Positions 33,860 to 42,488 of a stretch of DNA of 64,000 bases are shown one piece after another. The translations under genes and the position numbers were made by a program. The stretch is from assembly GCF_018728565.1 (NCBI RefSeq), contig NZ_JACSOI010000001.1:558001-622000 (forward strand), written 5' to 3'. The notes under the pieces are model-generated. The model saw only the letters and a program-made list of their open reading frames with translations, ran no database searches and was not told the origin of the DNA. Each line of letters begins with the position of its first letter. Within the stretch, counting starts at the first letter, position 1. The stretch comes from Zobellia russellii (GTDB lineage Bacteria > Bacteroidota > Bacteroidia > Flavobacteriales > Flavobacteriaceae).

Positions 33860-35544
33860 TGTATATCTTTTAGTTTCATCTGTAAACTAACATTTCCCTG
33901 CCATTCATTTTCATCCAAAGAAAATACAGCGCTAAATGGTTTTTTGTTGGTGACAAGAGGTAATTTATCGCCCATATTAAAACCTATGCCGCCAATGGGG
34001 CCAATTCCGTTTTGGGTAGCAGCAAGTTTCAAGTGGGCCGCATCTTCACCTACTCCTTTTGCGTAACCTGTATCCTGTAGGTTTTCGGACATAAATACCG
34101 GGGTCATGTTCCCTGGTCCAAATGGAGCAAACTGTTTTATGATTCGCATGAGTTTGGGTGAAATATCCTTAAAGTCGATTTGGGCATCAACGGAAATTTC
34201 AGGAATTAGAAGGTTAGGGTCTATGGTCTCCGAGACTACTTTTTCAAATTGCGATTTAAATTTCTCAAACTGTTCTTCCAGCAGAGTGAGTCCGGCTGCA
34301 TACTTGTGCCCGCCAAACTGTTCGATAAAATCGGAACAACCTTGTAGTGCATTATACACATCAAAACCTTTTACGGAGCGTGCCGAAGCAGCTAATTTAT
34401 CACCACTTTTGGTGAACACAAGTGTAGGACGGTAATAGGTTTCGGTAAGTCGGGAGGCAACGATGCCAATGACACCTTTATGCCAAGAGTCTTTGTAAAC
34501 CACAGAGGTAAAACGTTCTTCTTCCTTGTTCTTCTGAATCTGGTCTAGGGCTTCAATCGTGATTTCCTTATCCAGCCCACGCCGGTCCTGGTTGAATTTT
34601 TCAATTTGGGCGGCAAAGGCTTCGGCTTGTGTTATATCGGTTTCCGTAAGCAGGTTTACGGCATGTTGTCCGTGTTTCATACGTCCTGCTGCGTTTATCC
34701 GCGGAGCGATAATGAATACCACATCGGTAATGGTAAGAACGGATTTTTTTATCTGATTGATTATGGCCTTAAATCCGGTTCGAGGAGCGGTATTGATAAC
34801 CTGAAGACCAAAATACGCCAACACACGGTTTTCTCCAGTCATGGGAACAATATCTGCACCAATGGCCGTAGCCACCAAGTCAAGGTAGGGAATAAGGTCG
34901 TGAACGGTTTCTCCATTTCTGGAACCCAGGGCCTGAATTAGTTTAAAGCCAACACCGCAACCACAAAGCTCATCGTATGGATAGTTGCAATCATCCCGTT
35001 TAGGGTCAAGAACCGCTACCGCATCAGGAAGCGAATTGCCAGGCCGGTGGTGATCACAGATAATAAAATCTATTCCTTTTTCTTTGGCATAGGCAACTTT
35101 GTCAATAGCCTTTACCCCACAGTCCAAGGCTATTATCAGCGAAAAACCGTTGTCTTCCGCAAAATCTATTCCTTGGAAAGATACGCCATACCCTTCGGTA
35201 TATCTGTCGGGAATGTAAGTGGCAACATTGGGGTAAAAACTCAGTAAATAGGAAGAAACCAAAGCCACTGATGTAGTGCCGTCCACATCATAATCTCCAT
35301 ACACCAAAATATTTTCGTTATTGGAAATAGCCCTTTCTATGCGCTTCACCGCCAAATACATATCCTTCATTAAAAAAGGGTCGTGCAAATGGGATAACTC
35401 TGGACGGAAAAACCTTTTGGCCTCGTCATAGGTAGATATACCACGTTGCAATAGCAACTGCGCCACCAAATCGTCTACCTTAAGCGTACTGGCCAATTGG
35501 TCAATAGCATCTTGTTCAGGTTTTGGTTTAATGGTCCAGCGCAT
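33856..35544 (-). CDS. recJ: Single-stranded-DNA-specific exonuclease RecJ
   Basis: 5'-3' exonuclease for ssDNA in recombination and mismatch repair. The DHH phosphoesterase motifs are VYGDYDVDGTTS (about 81-92), ALDCGVKA, ICDHHRPG, and the DHHA1 domain with SARSVKGFDVYNAL and FGGHKYAAGLTL, followed by an OB-like RecJ C-terminal domain. 562 residues is full length. Gene starts about 20 bases before an upstream spacer and is the first of a two-gene unit with the VOC protein. Confidence 0.95.
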   Translation of the reverse strand: MRWTIKPKPEQDAIDQLASTLKVDDLVAQLLLQRGISTYDEAKRFFRPELSHLHDPFLMKDMYLAVKRIERAISNNENILVYGDYDVDGTTSVALVSSYLLSFYPNVATYIPDRYTEGYGVSFQGIDFAEDNGFSLIIALDCGVKAIDKVAYAKEKGIDFIICDHHRPGNSLPDAVAVLDPKRDDCNYPYDELCGCGVGFKLIQALGSRNGETVHDLIPYLDLVATAIGADIVPMTGENRVLAYFGLQVINTAPRTGFKAIINQIKKSVLTITDVVFIIAPRINAAGRMKHGQHAVNLLTETDITQAEAFAAQIEKFNQDRRGLDKEITIEALDQIQKNKEEERFTSVVYKDSWHKGVIGIVASRLTETYYRPTLVFTKSGDKLAASARSVKGFDVYNALQGCSDFIEQFGGHKYAAGLTLLEEQFEKFKSQFEKVVSETIDPNLLIPEISVDAQIDFKDISPKLMRIIKQFAPFGPGNMTPVFMSENLQDTGYAKGVGEDAAHLKLAATQNGIGPIGGIGFNMGDKLPLVTNKKPFSAVFSLDENEWQGNVSLQMKLKDIQ

Positions 35545-35585
35545 AGAATGAGAAGGGTGAAAATTTAATAGTTGATGCTTTCAAC

Positions 35586-36014
35586 TTAGTCTTTATGAAA
35601 AATAGTTTTGATTTCCAATGTTGCAAATTTTCGGAACATTTCCATTACACCGCAGTATTTCTCAACTGAAAGGTCTACAGCTCTTTGTAGCTTTTTCTCT
35701 GCCAGATTTTTTCCATGGAAATGGTACTCGATAGTAACAGCATCATAAAACTTAGGATGTTCATCCGTTAGGTTGGCTATGGTTTCAATGTGAAAATCGT
35801 CAACTTCCAACTTCATTTTTTTAATGAGGGAAGCTACATCTAGACCGGAGCAGCCCGCTAAACCCGATAGCATTAAAGCTTTGGGGCGCAATCCTTTTCC
35901 TTCACCACCATCGTCTGGTCCGGCGTCTATGTTCAACGTTAGGCCAGATGGGTTGGTGCTTTCGAACTGCATGTTACCCAGCCATTTAGTTGTAATATGA
36001 TTTGTAGTAGCCAT
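35586..36014 (-). CDS. OsmC-family peroxiredoxin-like protein
   Basis: OsmC/Ohr-type thiol peroxidase of 142 residues from the start chosen. The two redox cysteines are Cys55 (GLAGCSGLDV) and Cys121 (EKYCGVMEMF). I prefer the ATG at 36014 (MATTNHITTKWLG) to the ATG at 36080 because the extra 22 residues are hydrophobic and not family-like. Reduces organic peroxides, or acts in sulfur-stress handling, in the cytoplasm. Confidence 0.88.
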   Translation of the reverse strand: MATTNHITTKWLGNMQFESTNPSGLTLNIDAGPDDGGEGKGLRPKALMLSGLAGCSGLDVASLIKKMKLEVDDFHIETIANLTDEHPKFYDAVTIEYHFHGKNLAEKKLQRAVDLSVEKYCGVMEMFRKFATLEIKTIFHKD

Positions 36015-36216
36015 AATTTTTATGTTTCTTGTAAGAGTCAAAAATACGATTAATTGATAGATTTTAAGCTTGTATTCCACCTTGTCTTTTGAAAAGAAGG
36101 AAAACCAATAAGTCGTAATTCCCCCAAAAAATAACGTGTGGTCCTAGTATGGCGCCATAGACAAAGCACGGATTAGGTCTTAAGATAATTAGTGATGTAA
36201 GTATAAAAAATTGGTT

Positions 36217-37068
36217 ATGGATTGTCCCCTTTGTGCTTCGGAATCAAAATTTACATTTAAAATCAATGGTTTTGATATTCATGACTGTGTGTCTTGTAAT
36301 CATCGGTTTGCCAATATAAAAACTGATGAAAAGCATGTAGATAACACATATGATGATTCTTATTTTAATGATGGAGGTGCTGGTTATTCGGATTATTTAT
36401 TGGAATCTGATTTACTATACGAACGCGGTAAGAGGTATGCGAAAAAAATGGAACAGATTATTGGCAAAAAGGGAAGGGTTTTAGATGTAGGGGCAGCGGC
36501 AGGATGTATTTTAAAGGGGTATGTAGACGAAGGTTGGAGCGGTGTTGGAATAGAACCTAATCATCAAATGGCGCAATACGGTCGTAAACAATATAACTTG
36601 CAAATTGAACAAGGTGCTTTTGAAAGCTTCAGGCCTCATGAAAGGTTTGACCTTGTCTCTATGATACAGGTTGTTCCTCACTTTTATGAACAACAAAAAG
36701 CATTTATGAATGCTTCCAAGGTGTTAAAGGATGATGGTTTTTTGCTCATAGAATCATGGAATAGGCAAAGTATTTCCGCTAGAGTCTTTGGGAAAAGCTG
36801 GCATGAATATGCACCCCCAAGTGTTTTACATTGGTACTCTTTAGAAGGGCTGACAATTTTCTTGAAAAACTTTGGATTTGAACGGGTTTCTCATGGAAGA
36901 CCCTCAAAAAAAATATCTGGAAGACATATAAAATCGCTGCTTGAGTATAAGCTAGGGAAGAGTTTTATGTTAAATATGATTCCTGAGAAAGTGAATTTTC
37001 CGTATCCATCCGAAGATTTGTTTTGGGCTTTGTTCCGTAAAAAATGCACCTTACAAATTAAAGATTAG
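36217..37068 (+). CDS. Zinc-ribbon class I SAM methyltransferase
   Basis: S-adenosylmethionine methyltransferase of about 283 residues with an N-terminal zinc knuckle (Cys3-x2-Cys6 and Cys24-x2-Cys27) and the SAM motif VLDVGAAAGCILKG (about 85-98). This layout is found in sugar or lipid C/O-methyltransferases of surface-polysaccharide loci. I chose the ATG at 36217; a TTG at 36211 would add two residues. It stands alone among housekeeping genes, is preceded by 136 AT-rich bases, and its stop overlaps that of the convergent glycosylase gene by 4 bases. Substrate unknown. Confidence 0.82.
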   Translation: MDCPLCASESKFTFKINGFDIHDCVSCNHRFANIKTDEKHVDNTYDDSYFNDGGAGYSDYLLESDLLYERGKRYAKKMEQIIGKKGRVLDVGAAAGCILKGYVDEGWSGVGIEPNHQMAQYGRKQYNLQIEQGAFESFRPHERFDLVSMIQVVPHFYEQQKAFMNASKVLKDDGFLLIESWNRQSISARVFGKSWHEYAPPSVLHWYSLEGLTIFLKNFGFERVSHGRPSKKISGRHIKSLLEYKLGKSFMLNMIPEKVNFPYPSEDLFWALFRKKCTLQIKD

Positions 37069-37640
37069 TCCGAAAGAATCTTTGCGACTTGGGTTTGTAA
37101 TGTGGGAACCACATCTATCTCGAACCAAGGATTTTTGGACATCCAAAATCTATTTACCGGAGAAGGGTGCGGCAGTGGAAAAAACTTAGGCAAAAACTCA
37201 TGGTAGTTAGCTACGTTCTCTGTAAGGTTGCGCTTAGATTGATTTTTCAAATAACGATCTTGGGCATATTTTCCAATGACCAGAATTAGTTTCACTTCTT
37301 CTAACTCCTTCCAAAAATGATCATGCCATAGCGGTGCACATTCCTTACGTGGCGGTAAATCACCTGTTTTTCCTTTTCCAGGAAAGCAAAACCCCATGGG
37401 TAAAACCGCAAAATTATCCGGATTGTAGAATTGTTCATCGGTAACACCTAACCATTCCCTAAGTTTTCTGCCACTTGGATCATCCCATGCTTTGTTATGG
37501 TCATGAGCTTTTTTTCCCGGCGCCTGACTGACCAAAATAATTTTTGATTTCTGGGAGCCGGCCACAATAGGTCTTGGGCCTAAAGGCAAATGCTCACTGC
37601 AAACCTCGCATGCGCGTATTTCGGAAAGCAGTTTTTGCAT
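37065..37640 (-). CDS. Uracil-DNA glycosylase family protein
   Basis: Base-excision-repair enzyme of the UDG superfamily, 191 residues. The motif VSQAPGKKAHDHNKAWDDPSG (about 38-58) and LPHPSPVNRFW (about 155-165) are the two active-site loops. Four cysteines (11, 14, 85, 101) have the spacing seen in Fe-S cluster UDGs of family 4. The first motif departs from the standard GEAPG-type start (here SQAPG), so base specificity is uncertain. Five bases upstream lies the HopJ-type gene; the set reads as one operon down from 39028. Confidence 0.85.
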   Translation of the reverse strand: MQKLLSEIRACEVCSEHLPLGPRPIVAGSQKSKIILVSQAPGKKAHDHNKAWDDPSGRKLREWLGVTDEQFYNPDNFAVLPMGFCFPGKGKTGDLPPRKECAPLWHDHFWKELEEVKLILVIGKYAQDRYLKNQSKRNLTENVANYHEFLPKFFPLPHPSPVNRFWMSKNPWFEIDVVPTLQTQVAKILSD

Positions 37641-37644
37641 AGGG

Positions 37645-37989
37645 TTATTTTCTTTTCAATGGGTCTTTTTCAAAATTTAGACCTTCAAATCCGGTTTTCA
37701 TAAAATTACGAATGTTCTGGTGTCCTGTACCTCGTGCATCTTTGAGAACATCGGCAAAATAAAAATCGCCAAAACAAGCTAGGGTCTCATCTTTACTAAG
37801 CTCTTGTGCTTTGGCAAAAGCAAAAAGTTTGCAAGAACCGGAATTCTGTCCTTCGGCATTTTCTAAGGTACCGTTGGTAAAGGCTGTGGGAGTAAAGTCG
37901 TAATTGGCGTCAATTACTGACATGGTTTCTGAAAACGCTATGGTTTCAGGAGTGGATTTTAGTTTTTTTAGGAATGTATCTAAGGTCAT
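37645..37989 (-). CDS. HopJ-type protein (PF08888)
   Basis: 114-residue protein of the family named after the Pseudomonas type III effector HopJ, but common in free-living Bacteroidota where it is a housekeeping gene. Recognisable by NYDFTPTAFTNGTLENAEGQ and ACFGDFYFADVLKD. Function unknown. Five bases before the next gene and 5 after rsmI. Confidence 0.85.
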   Translation of the reverse strand: MTLDTFLKKLKSTPETIAFSETMSVIDANYDFTPTAFTNGTLENAEGQNSGSCKLFAFAKAQELSKDETLACFGDFYFADVLKDARGTGHQNIRNFMKTGFEGLNFEKDPLKRK

Positions 37990-37994
37990 TAGTA

Positions 37995-38666
37995 TTATTT
38001 TTTTCCGGCAACAATTATTACTATTTCGCCTTTAGGAGGTTTTTGGGTAAAGTGGTCTACGAGCTCTTCTGCCGTTCCCCTTATGGTTTCTTCGTAGAGC
38101 TTTGTAAGCTCCCGTGAAACGGAAACTTGCCTGTCCGCGCCAAAATATTCGGCAAATTGGCCTAAGGTCTTAATCAACTTATAAGGAGATTCGTAGAAAA
38201 TTATAGTGCGGGTTTCTTCCGATAAAAATTTTAGTCGGGTCTGGCGTCCTTTTTTTGGAGGAAGAAACCCTTCAAAAACAAATTTATCATTTGGAAGCCC
38301 GCTGTTCACTAGGGCAGGCACAAATGCCGTAGCTCCGGGAAGACAGTCTACTTCTATGTTTTTTTCAACGCAGGCCCGGGTCAATAAAAAACCGGGGTCT
38401 GATATGGCCGGTGTTCCTGCATCGGAAATTAAAGCAATGGTTTCACCGGCTTGTAAACGCTTTACCAAAGCATCAACCGTTTTGTGCTCATTGTGCATAT
38501 GGTGACTCTGCATCTGCGTGGTAATCTCAAAATGCTGAAGTAGTTTTCCACTGGTACGGGTATCTTCCGCAAGTATACAGTCTACTTCTTTTAATACACG
38601 AATGGCCCGCAAGGTCATATCCTCAAGATTGCCAATAGGTGTTGGTACCAAATATAATTTTCCCAT
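37995..38666 (-). CDS. rsmI: 16S rRNA (cytidine1402-2'-O)-methyltransferase
   Basis: Methylates C1402 of 16S rRNA with SAM. Family motifs: LVPTPIGNLEDMTLRAIRVL at the start, AEDTRTSGKLLQHF, ALISDAGTPAISDPGFLLTR (SAM-site loop), LPGATAFVPALVNSGLP and FVFEGFLPPKKGRQ. 223 residues is typical of the core enzyme without the C-terminal extension. Located between DoxX-like and HopJ-type genes. Confidence 0.94.
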   Translation of the reverse strand: MGKLYLVPTPIGNLEDMTLRAIRVLKEVDCILAEDTRTSGKLLQHFEITTQMQSHHMHNEHKTVDALVKRLQAGETIALISDAGTPAISDPGFLLTRACVEKNIEVDCLPGATAFVPALVNSGLPNDKFVFEGFLPPKKGRQTRLKFLSEETRTIIFYESPYKLIKTLGQFAEYFGADRQVSVSRELTKLYEETIRGTAEELVDHFTQKPPKGEIVIIVAGKK

Positions 38667-38671
38667 AAAAA

Positions 38672-39028
38672 TTATTGTCGTAGCTCGTTCCCTACAAAAT
38701 AGGCAACTAGCGTTGCTATAGCCGCTATAAAGGCAATCAGGTAGTCCTGGCCATCGGTTATATAATGTGCAAAGAACGCTAAAAGTGTATCAAAAAAGAA
38801 ACCTGCATAGGCCCATTCTCTAAGCCATACTGAGAAATTACCCCATATGGCTATTAAGCCGAGTATTTTAGCAATGGCCAAAGGGTAAATTAGATAGGTA
38901 GGGTAACCTAGGTGCTCAAAGAAACCTGCAATCATTTCATAGTTGGTGAAATAATTGTAGATAGAGAACAACATAATCGCGGTCAAAACCCCTAGGGCCG
39001 ACCAGTAAATGAGTTTTAAAGTTTTCAT
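38672..39028 (-). CDS. DoxX-like membrane protein
   Basis: Small integral membrane protein of 118 residues with four hydrophobic segments, in the DoxX-like family (start MKTLKLIYWSALGVLTAIM, with FFEHLGYPTYLIYPLAIAKI in the first third). Relatives take part in thiosulfate or quinol metabolism or in stress; no specific role is visible. Five bases before rsmI, so probably cotranscribed. Confidence 0.85.
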   Translation of the reverse strand: MKTLKLIYWSALGVLTAIMLFSIYNYFTNYEMIAGFFEHLGYPTYLIYPLAIAKILGLIAIWGNFSVWLREWAYAGFFFDTLLAFFAHYITDGQDYLIAFIAAIATLVAYFVGNELRQ

Positions 39029-39087
39029 TGGGGGGCAATTTTTACTCTAAAATAATGATTAGCATTAACACTAGGCCCAATTTTGGT

Positions 39088-39117
39088 CAAAAAAAAACCC
39101 TTTGTTTTAACAAAGGG
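39088..39117 (-). terminator. Intrinsic terminator of the leftward conserved gene
   Basis: Seven-base stem CCCTTTG / CAAAGGG with loop TTTTAA, followed on the minus strand by a run of nine or ten T. It lies 31 bases after the stop of the gene at 39148-39858. Confidence 0.85.
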
Positions 39118-39147
39118 CCTGTGTTTTTATGGGGGTAAAAAGTAAAA

Positions 39148-39858
39148 CTAGGAGAATTTACGCTCAATAAACTGCATAAAGCGCTCCGCATATTCTTCCT
39201 TGCCCGACCAGTTGTTATAGTCCGGTTTCACCATATTTTCTATAAATGAGATAGAACGTTCCTCGCTATCTATAGTATTCAATTGGGATAAGACTCTGTT
39301 GTAGTCTTCCATGCTGTCATTAAAAAGATGCTTAACAAAGGCCAATCTGTTGTTAAGGTCTATTTTAAGCTCTTTGTTAGAAACTTTATCGTTCAAAGAT
39401 TTAGTATGCACCTCTTTTTTAGGGGCTACACCGTTTGGTTTAGGGGCTACAGGCTTTTGCGGTTCAAAAAGTTCCTGATCGTTTTTCATATAATCCGGCT
39501 TGGCCAAAAATTCCTTCAAAACTTCATCTACATGGTCTTCATGGCTGGGCATTTCCGAAATAAAACCTTTAATAGTGTCCATGCCTGGAGTAATAATGTC
39601 TTCTTCATGCGGATTGCTCTCGGGTACAGAGGCATTTTCTCTCAGGACCGCATTGGCCATCTTCTCAAATTTGGCTGCAATAACATTTTTTGATACGTCT
39701 ATTTCTATGTCGTTTAATTTCTCCTCTATATATTTAAGAACGGCCAATTTTTCATACAGATTCTTGGCGGCATCGTACATGTCGCTAATTTCCATATCAC
39801 GAGAAGTGATAATATCAGTAGATAATTTTCGCAGTTCTTCCTTCAATTTGTTCTTCAT
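39148..39858 (-). CDS. Conserved hypothetical protein of Bacteroidota, predicted helical
   Basis: 236-residue, highly charged, helix-rich cytoplasmic protein with no membrane segment and no signal peptide. It has an N-terminal helical region (about 1-75), a Pro/Lys-rich linker near 130-150 and a conserved-looking C-terminal helical region beginning LKIDLNNRLAFVKHLFNDSM (about 165-236). I do not recognise a domain; homologues occupy this position beside tdk in related genomes, to my knowledge. Divergent from tdk, with a good promoter for tdk in the gap. Confidence 0.8.
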   Translation of the reverse strand: MKNKLKEELRKLSTDIITSRDMEISDMYDAAKNLYEKLAVLKYIEEKLNDIEIDVSKNVIAAKFEKMANAVLRENASVPESNPHEEDIITPGMDTIKGFISEMPSHEDHVDEVLKEFLAKPDYMKNDQELFEPQKPVAPKPNGVAPKKEVHTKSLNDKVSNKELKIDLNNRLAFVKHLFNDSMEDYNRVLSQLNTIDSEERSISFIENMVKPDYNNWSGKEEYAERFMQFIERKFS

Positions 39859-39885
39859 CGGTCAATTTTTTCTAATTCTACCGGG

Positions 39886-39914
39886 TTTGGGTAAAAAAGG
39901 TATCTCTATCTTTG
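39886..39914 (+). promoter_or_regulatory. Promoter of the tdk-alr unit
   Basis: TTTG at 39886, 17 bases, then TATCTTTG at 39907-39914, an almost ideal Bacteroidota promoter. Predicted start is near 39920, giving a leader of about 110 bases before tdk. Confidence 0.7.
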
Positions 39915-40028
39915 CTAACTTTAAATTCTGAACTCTAAGGAAATGTTATTTTGGTTAAAATAACGGCTCAACTAAAGTTCTATAATATTAAGAACGAAAA
40001 TCCCCATATTTTCGTCTAAAAATACAAA

Positions 40029-40688
40029 ATGTTTCTCGAAAATACTGTTAATCACAAAGAACAATTCGGGTGGATTGAGGTCATCTGCGGTTCAATGTTC
40101 TCGGGTAAGACCGAAGAGCTGATCCGAAGATTAAAACGGGCTCAGTTCGCCAAGCAAAAGGTTGAAATTTTTAAACCGATGGTAGATGTTCGTTATGACG
40201 AGAATATGGTTGTTTCTCATGATGCGAACGAAATTCGTTCCACACCTGTACCTGCAGCGGCCAATATTCGCATTCTGGGCGATACCTGCGATGTAATAGG
40301 TATTGACGAGGCCCAATTTTTTGATGATGAAATTGTTACGGTCTGTAATGATTTGGCAAACAAAGGGGTGCGTGTGGTGGTGGCCGGTCTGGATATGGAT
40401 TTTAAAGGCAATCCTTTTGGCCCAATGCCCGCGTTAATGGCTACCGCAGAATATGTAACCAAAGTACATGCTATATGCACGCGTACGGGTAATCTGGCGA
40501 ACTACAGCTATAGAAAATCTAGCAATGACAACTTGGTTTTATTAGGTGAAACGGAAGAGTACGAACCTTTGAGCCGTGCGGCCTATTACAAGGCGAGATT
40601 AAAGGAGAAGGTCAAGCATTTAGAGGTGAAGAGCGAAGAGATAAAAAGCAACGATAACGATAAGAAAGCCGATGGCGAAAGCAGGTGA
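40029..40688 (+). CDS. tdk: Thymidine kinase, zinc-less variant
   Basis: Phosphorylates thymidine with ATP. P-loop GSMFSGKTEELIRR (about 22-35), the catalytic Glu in GIDEAQFF (about 98) and the lasso region are intact. Three of the four structural zinc cysteines are missing: the canonical CxxC is CTRT and the second pair is SRAA in EYEPLSRAAYY. The same substitution occurs in related Flavobacteriia, to my memory. 219 residues, with a Lys-rich tail overlapping alr by 17 bases. Confidence 0.92.
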   Translation: MFLENTVNHKEQFGWIEVICGSMFSGKTEELIRRLKRAQFAKQKVEIFKPMVDVRYDENMVVSHDANEIRSTPVPAAANIRILGDTCDVIGIDEAQFFDDEIVTVCNDLANKGVRVVVAGLDMDFKGNPFGPMPALMATAEYVTKVHAICTRTGNLANYSYRKSSNDNLVLLGETEEYEPLSRAAYYKARLKEKVKHLEVKSEEIKSNDNDKKADGESR

Positions 40689-41781
40689 GACCGTTCTGGA
40701 GATAGACCTTTTGGCTTTAGAGCACAACTACAGGTTTTTAAAATCTAAAATAGATTCCAACACAAAGTTTTTAGGTGTCGTAAAGGCATTTGCGTACGGA
40801 AGCGATTCTGTGGCCATTGCCCGAAAATTAGAAACCATTGGGGCAGATTATCTTGCTGTGGCCTATGTTACCGAGGGTGTGGCTTTACGGGAAGCCGGAA
40901 TAAAGATTCCTATATTGGTATTGCACCCGTTACCTGTTAGTTTTGAAAACCTGATTGCTTATAACTTGGAACCCAATATATATTCTCCTAAAATATTGGC
41001 CAATTTTCTAGAGGTTGCCAAAAGCAAGGGGTTAAAGCAATATCCAATACACCTAAAATTTAATACCGGACTCAATAGACTTGGTTTTACGGAGCATCAG
41101 ATTAATGAGTTATGTGATGTATTGAGCGACCAAGATGAAGTTGAGGTGGTCTCGGTATTTTCACATTTGGCGGCATCCGAGGATTCGAGCGAGCGGGAGT
41201 TTACGGAAAACCAAATTACAACCTTCAGAAATATTACCAATATGCTTATTCCTAAACTAGGAAAAGTACCCATGTTGCATTTATTGAATACTTCGGGCAT
41301 TATAAATTATGCTAGTGCACAATTTGATATGGTTCGTAGTGGCATTGGCCTTTATGGATTTGGAAACGAAGCGGCTATAGACAAACAACTTAAACCGGTG
41401 GCCACGTTAAAAACGGTTATATCTCAAATTCATACAATAGAAAAAGGACAGAGTATTGGTTACAACCGGGCATACAAAGCAGATGAAGCTGTTATTACTG
41501 CTACTTTGCCAGTAGGTCATGCAGACGGTATAGGAAGACAATACGGCAATGGAAAAGCTTATGTAACCATCAATGGAAAAAAAGCACCCATTGTTGGCAA
41601 CGTGTGTATGGATATGATAATGGTAAACGTAACCGGAATAGATTGTAATGAGGGTGATGAGGTGGTTGTTTTTGGTGCAAACCCAACTGCTGAACAGTTT
41701 GCAAGTGGTGCCAAAACAATCTCATACGAAATACTTACTGGCATTTCGCAGCGTGTTACGCGAATCATTGTGGATAATTAA
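40672..41781 (+). CDS. alr: Alanine racemase
   Basis: PLP-dependent conversion of L- to D-alanine for peptidoglycan. The PLP lysine is in GVVKAFAYGSD (about 38), the second-base tyrosine is in SIGYNRAYKAD, and NVCMDMIMVNVTG is near the C-terminus. 369 residues is normal. The start overlaps the end of tdk by 17 bases, so translation of the two is coupled. Confidence 0.93.
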   Translation: MAKAGETVLEIDLLALEHNYRFLKSKIDSNTKFLGVVKAFAYGSDSVAIARKLETIGADYLAVAYVTEGVALREAGIKIPILVLHPLPVSFENLIAYNLEPNIYSPKILANFLEVAKSKGLKQYPIHLKFNTGLNRLGFTEHQINELCDVLSDQDEVEVVSVFSHLAASEDSSEREFTENQITTFRNITNMLIPKLGKVPMLHLLNTSGIINYASAQFDMVRSGIGLYGFGNEAAIDKQLKPVATLKTVISQIHTIEKGQSIGYNRAYKADEAVITATLPVGHADGIGRQYGNGKAYVTINGKKAPIVGNVCMDMIMVNVTGIDCNEGDEVVVFGANPTAEQFASGAKTISYEILTGISQRVTRIIVDN

Positions 41782-41877
41782 TATTTACAAGCATTATTTT
41801 AGAGTAAGTCTTTTTTTGTTAATTTGCAGTGCATTGAATTGCGCTATAAATTAATTAACCATTAAAAACACTAAATC

Positions 41878-42282
41878 ATGTTAAAAGATTTTAAGAATTT
41901 TATTATGACTGGCAACGTTATTGAATTTGCCGTTGCAGTTATAATGGCCGGAGCCGTAGGTCTAGTAGTAAACGGATTTGTAAATGACATTGTTATGCCA
42001 ATTGTTGGTGAATTTACCGGTGGTGTAGATTTCGCTAATTTAAAGCATGTACTTACCCCTGCATCAGGTGTAGAAGGAGAAGCAGGTTACGTTGCTGAAA
42101 ACGCTATTCGTTACGGTGCTTGGATCAATACCATTGTAAACTTATTGATCGTAGGTTTTGTAATGTTTATGATTGTTAAGGCATATGCCAAAGCTAAAGG
42201 TCCTGCTCCAGAACCAGCTCCAACAGGTCCTTCTCAAGAAGATTTATTAGGAGAAATCAGAGATTTGCTTAAAAAGCAATAA
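41878..42282 (+). CDS. mscL: Large-conductance mechanosensitive channel
   Basis: Osmotic-shock release channel of 134 residues with two membrane helices. Signature MLKDFKNFIMTGNVIEFAVAV at the start and a C-terminal cytoplasmic helix LLGEIRDLLKKQ. The periplasmic loop and the Pro-rich linker before the C-terminal helix have ordinary length. Has its own terminator at 42337-42378. Confidence 0.95.
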   Translation: MLKDFKNFIMTGNVIEFAVAVIMAGAVGLVVNGFVNDIVMPIVGEFTGGVDFANLKHVLTPASGVEGEAGYVAENAIRYGAWINTIVNLLIVGFVMFMIVKAYAKAKGPAPEPAPTGPSQEDLLGEIRDLLKKQ

Positions 42283-42336
42283 GAATATAGGTTGCCCATT
42301 TGGGTAGACCACCGCTGCACTGCAGTTTAACATTAA

Positions 42337-42378
42337 AACCGTCATTGAAGCTCGCAACTTCTTTGGCGGTTCTTTTTT
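42337..42378 (+). terminator. Intrinsic terminator of mscL
   Basis: Imperfect stem AACCGTCA / TGGCGGTT, extended by GAAG / CTTC after a small internal loop, followed by six T. About 55 bases after mscL. Confidence 0.75.
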
Positions 42379-42436
42379 GTACAATTGTTATGTTTAAAAC
42401 AATTTGTTAAATAATGTTGATACAGATTTAAAATGC

Positions 42437-42467
42437 TTGTGAGGTCAATAGGGTTGCACTACATTTG
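42437..42467 (+). promoter_or_regulatory. Promoter of asd
   Basis: TTG at 42437 and TACATTTG at 42460-42467 with 20 bases between, within the 17-23 range. The predicted start lies about 15 bases before the asd ATG. Confidence 0.6.
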
Positions 42468-42488
42468 TCCCTCTAAAATTAATTAAAG

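Noticed and set aside
36148-36159. 12-base palindrome TATGGCGCCATA before the methyltransferase gene
   Set aside because: Short, not extended by flanking symmetry, and no regulator nearby.
37645-37989. HopJ-type protein as a type III effector
   Set aside because: The family is common in free-living Bacteroidota and sits in a housekeeping operon; no secretion system is in view.
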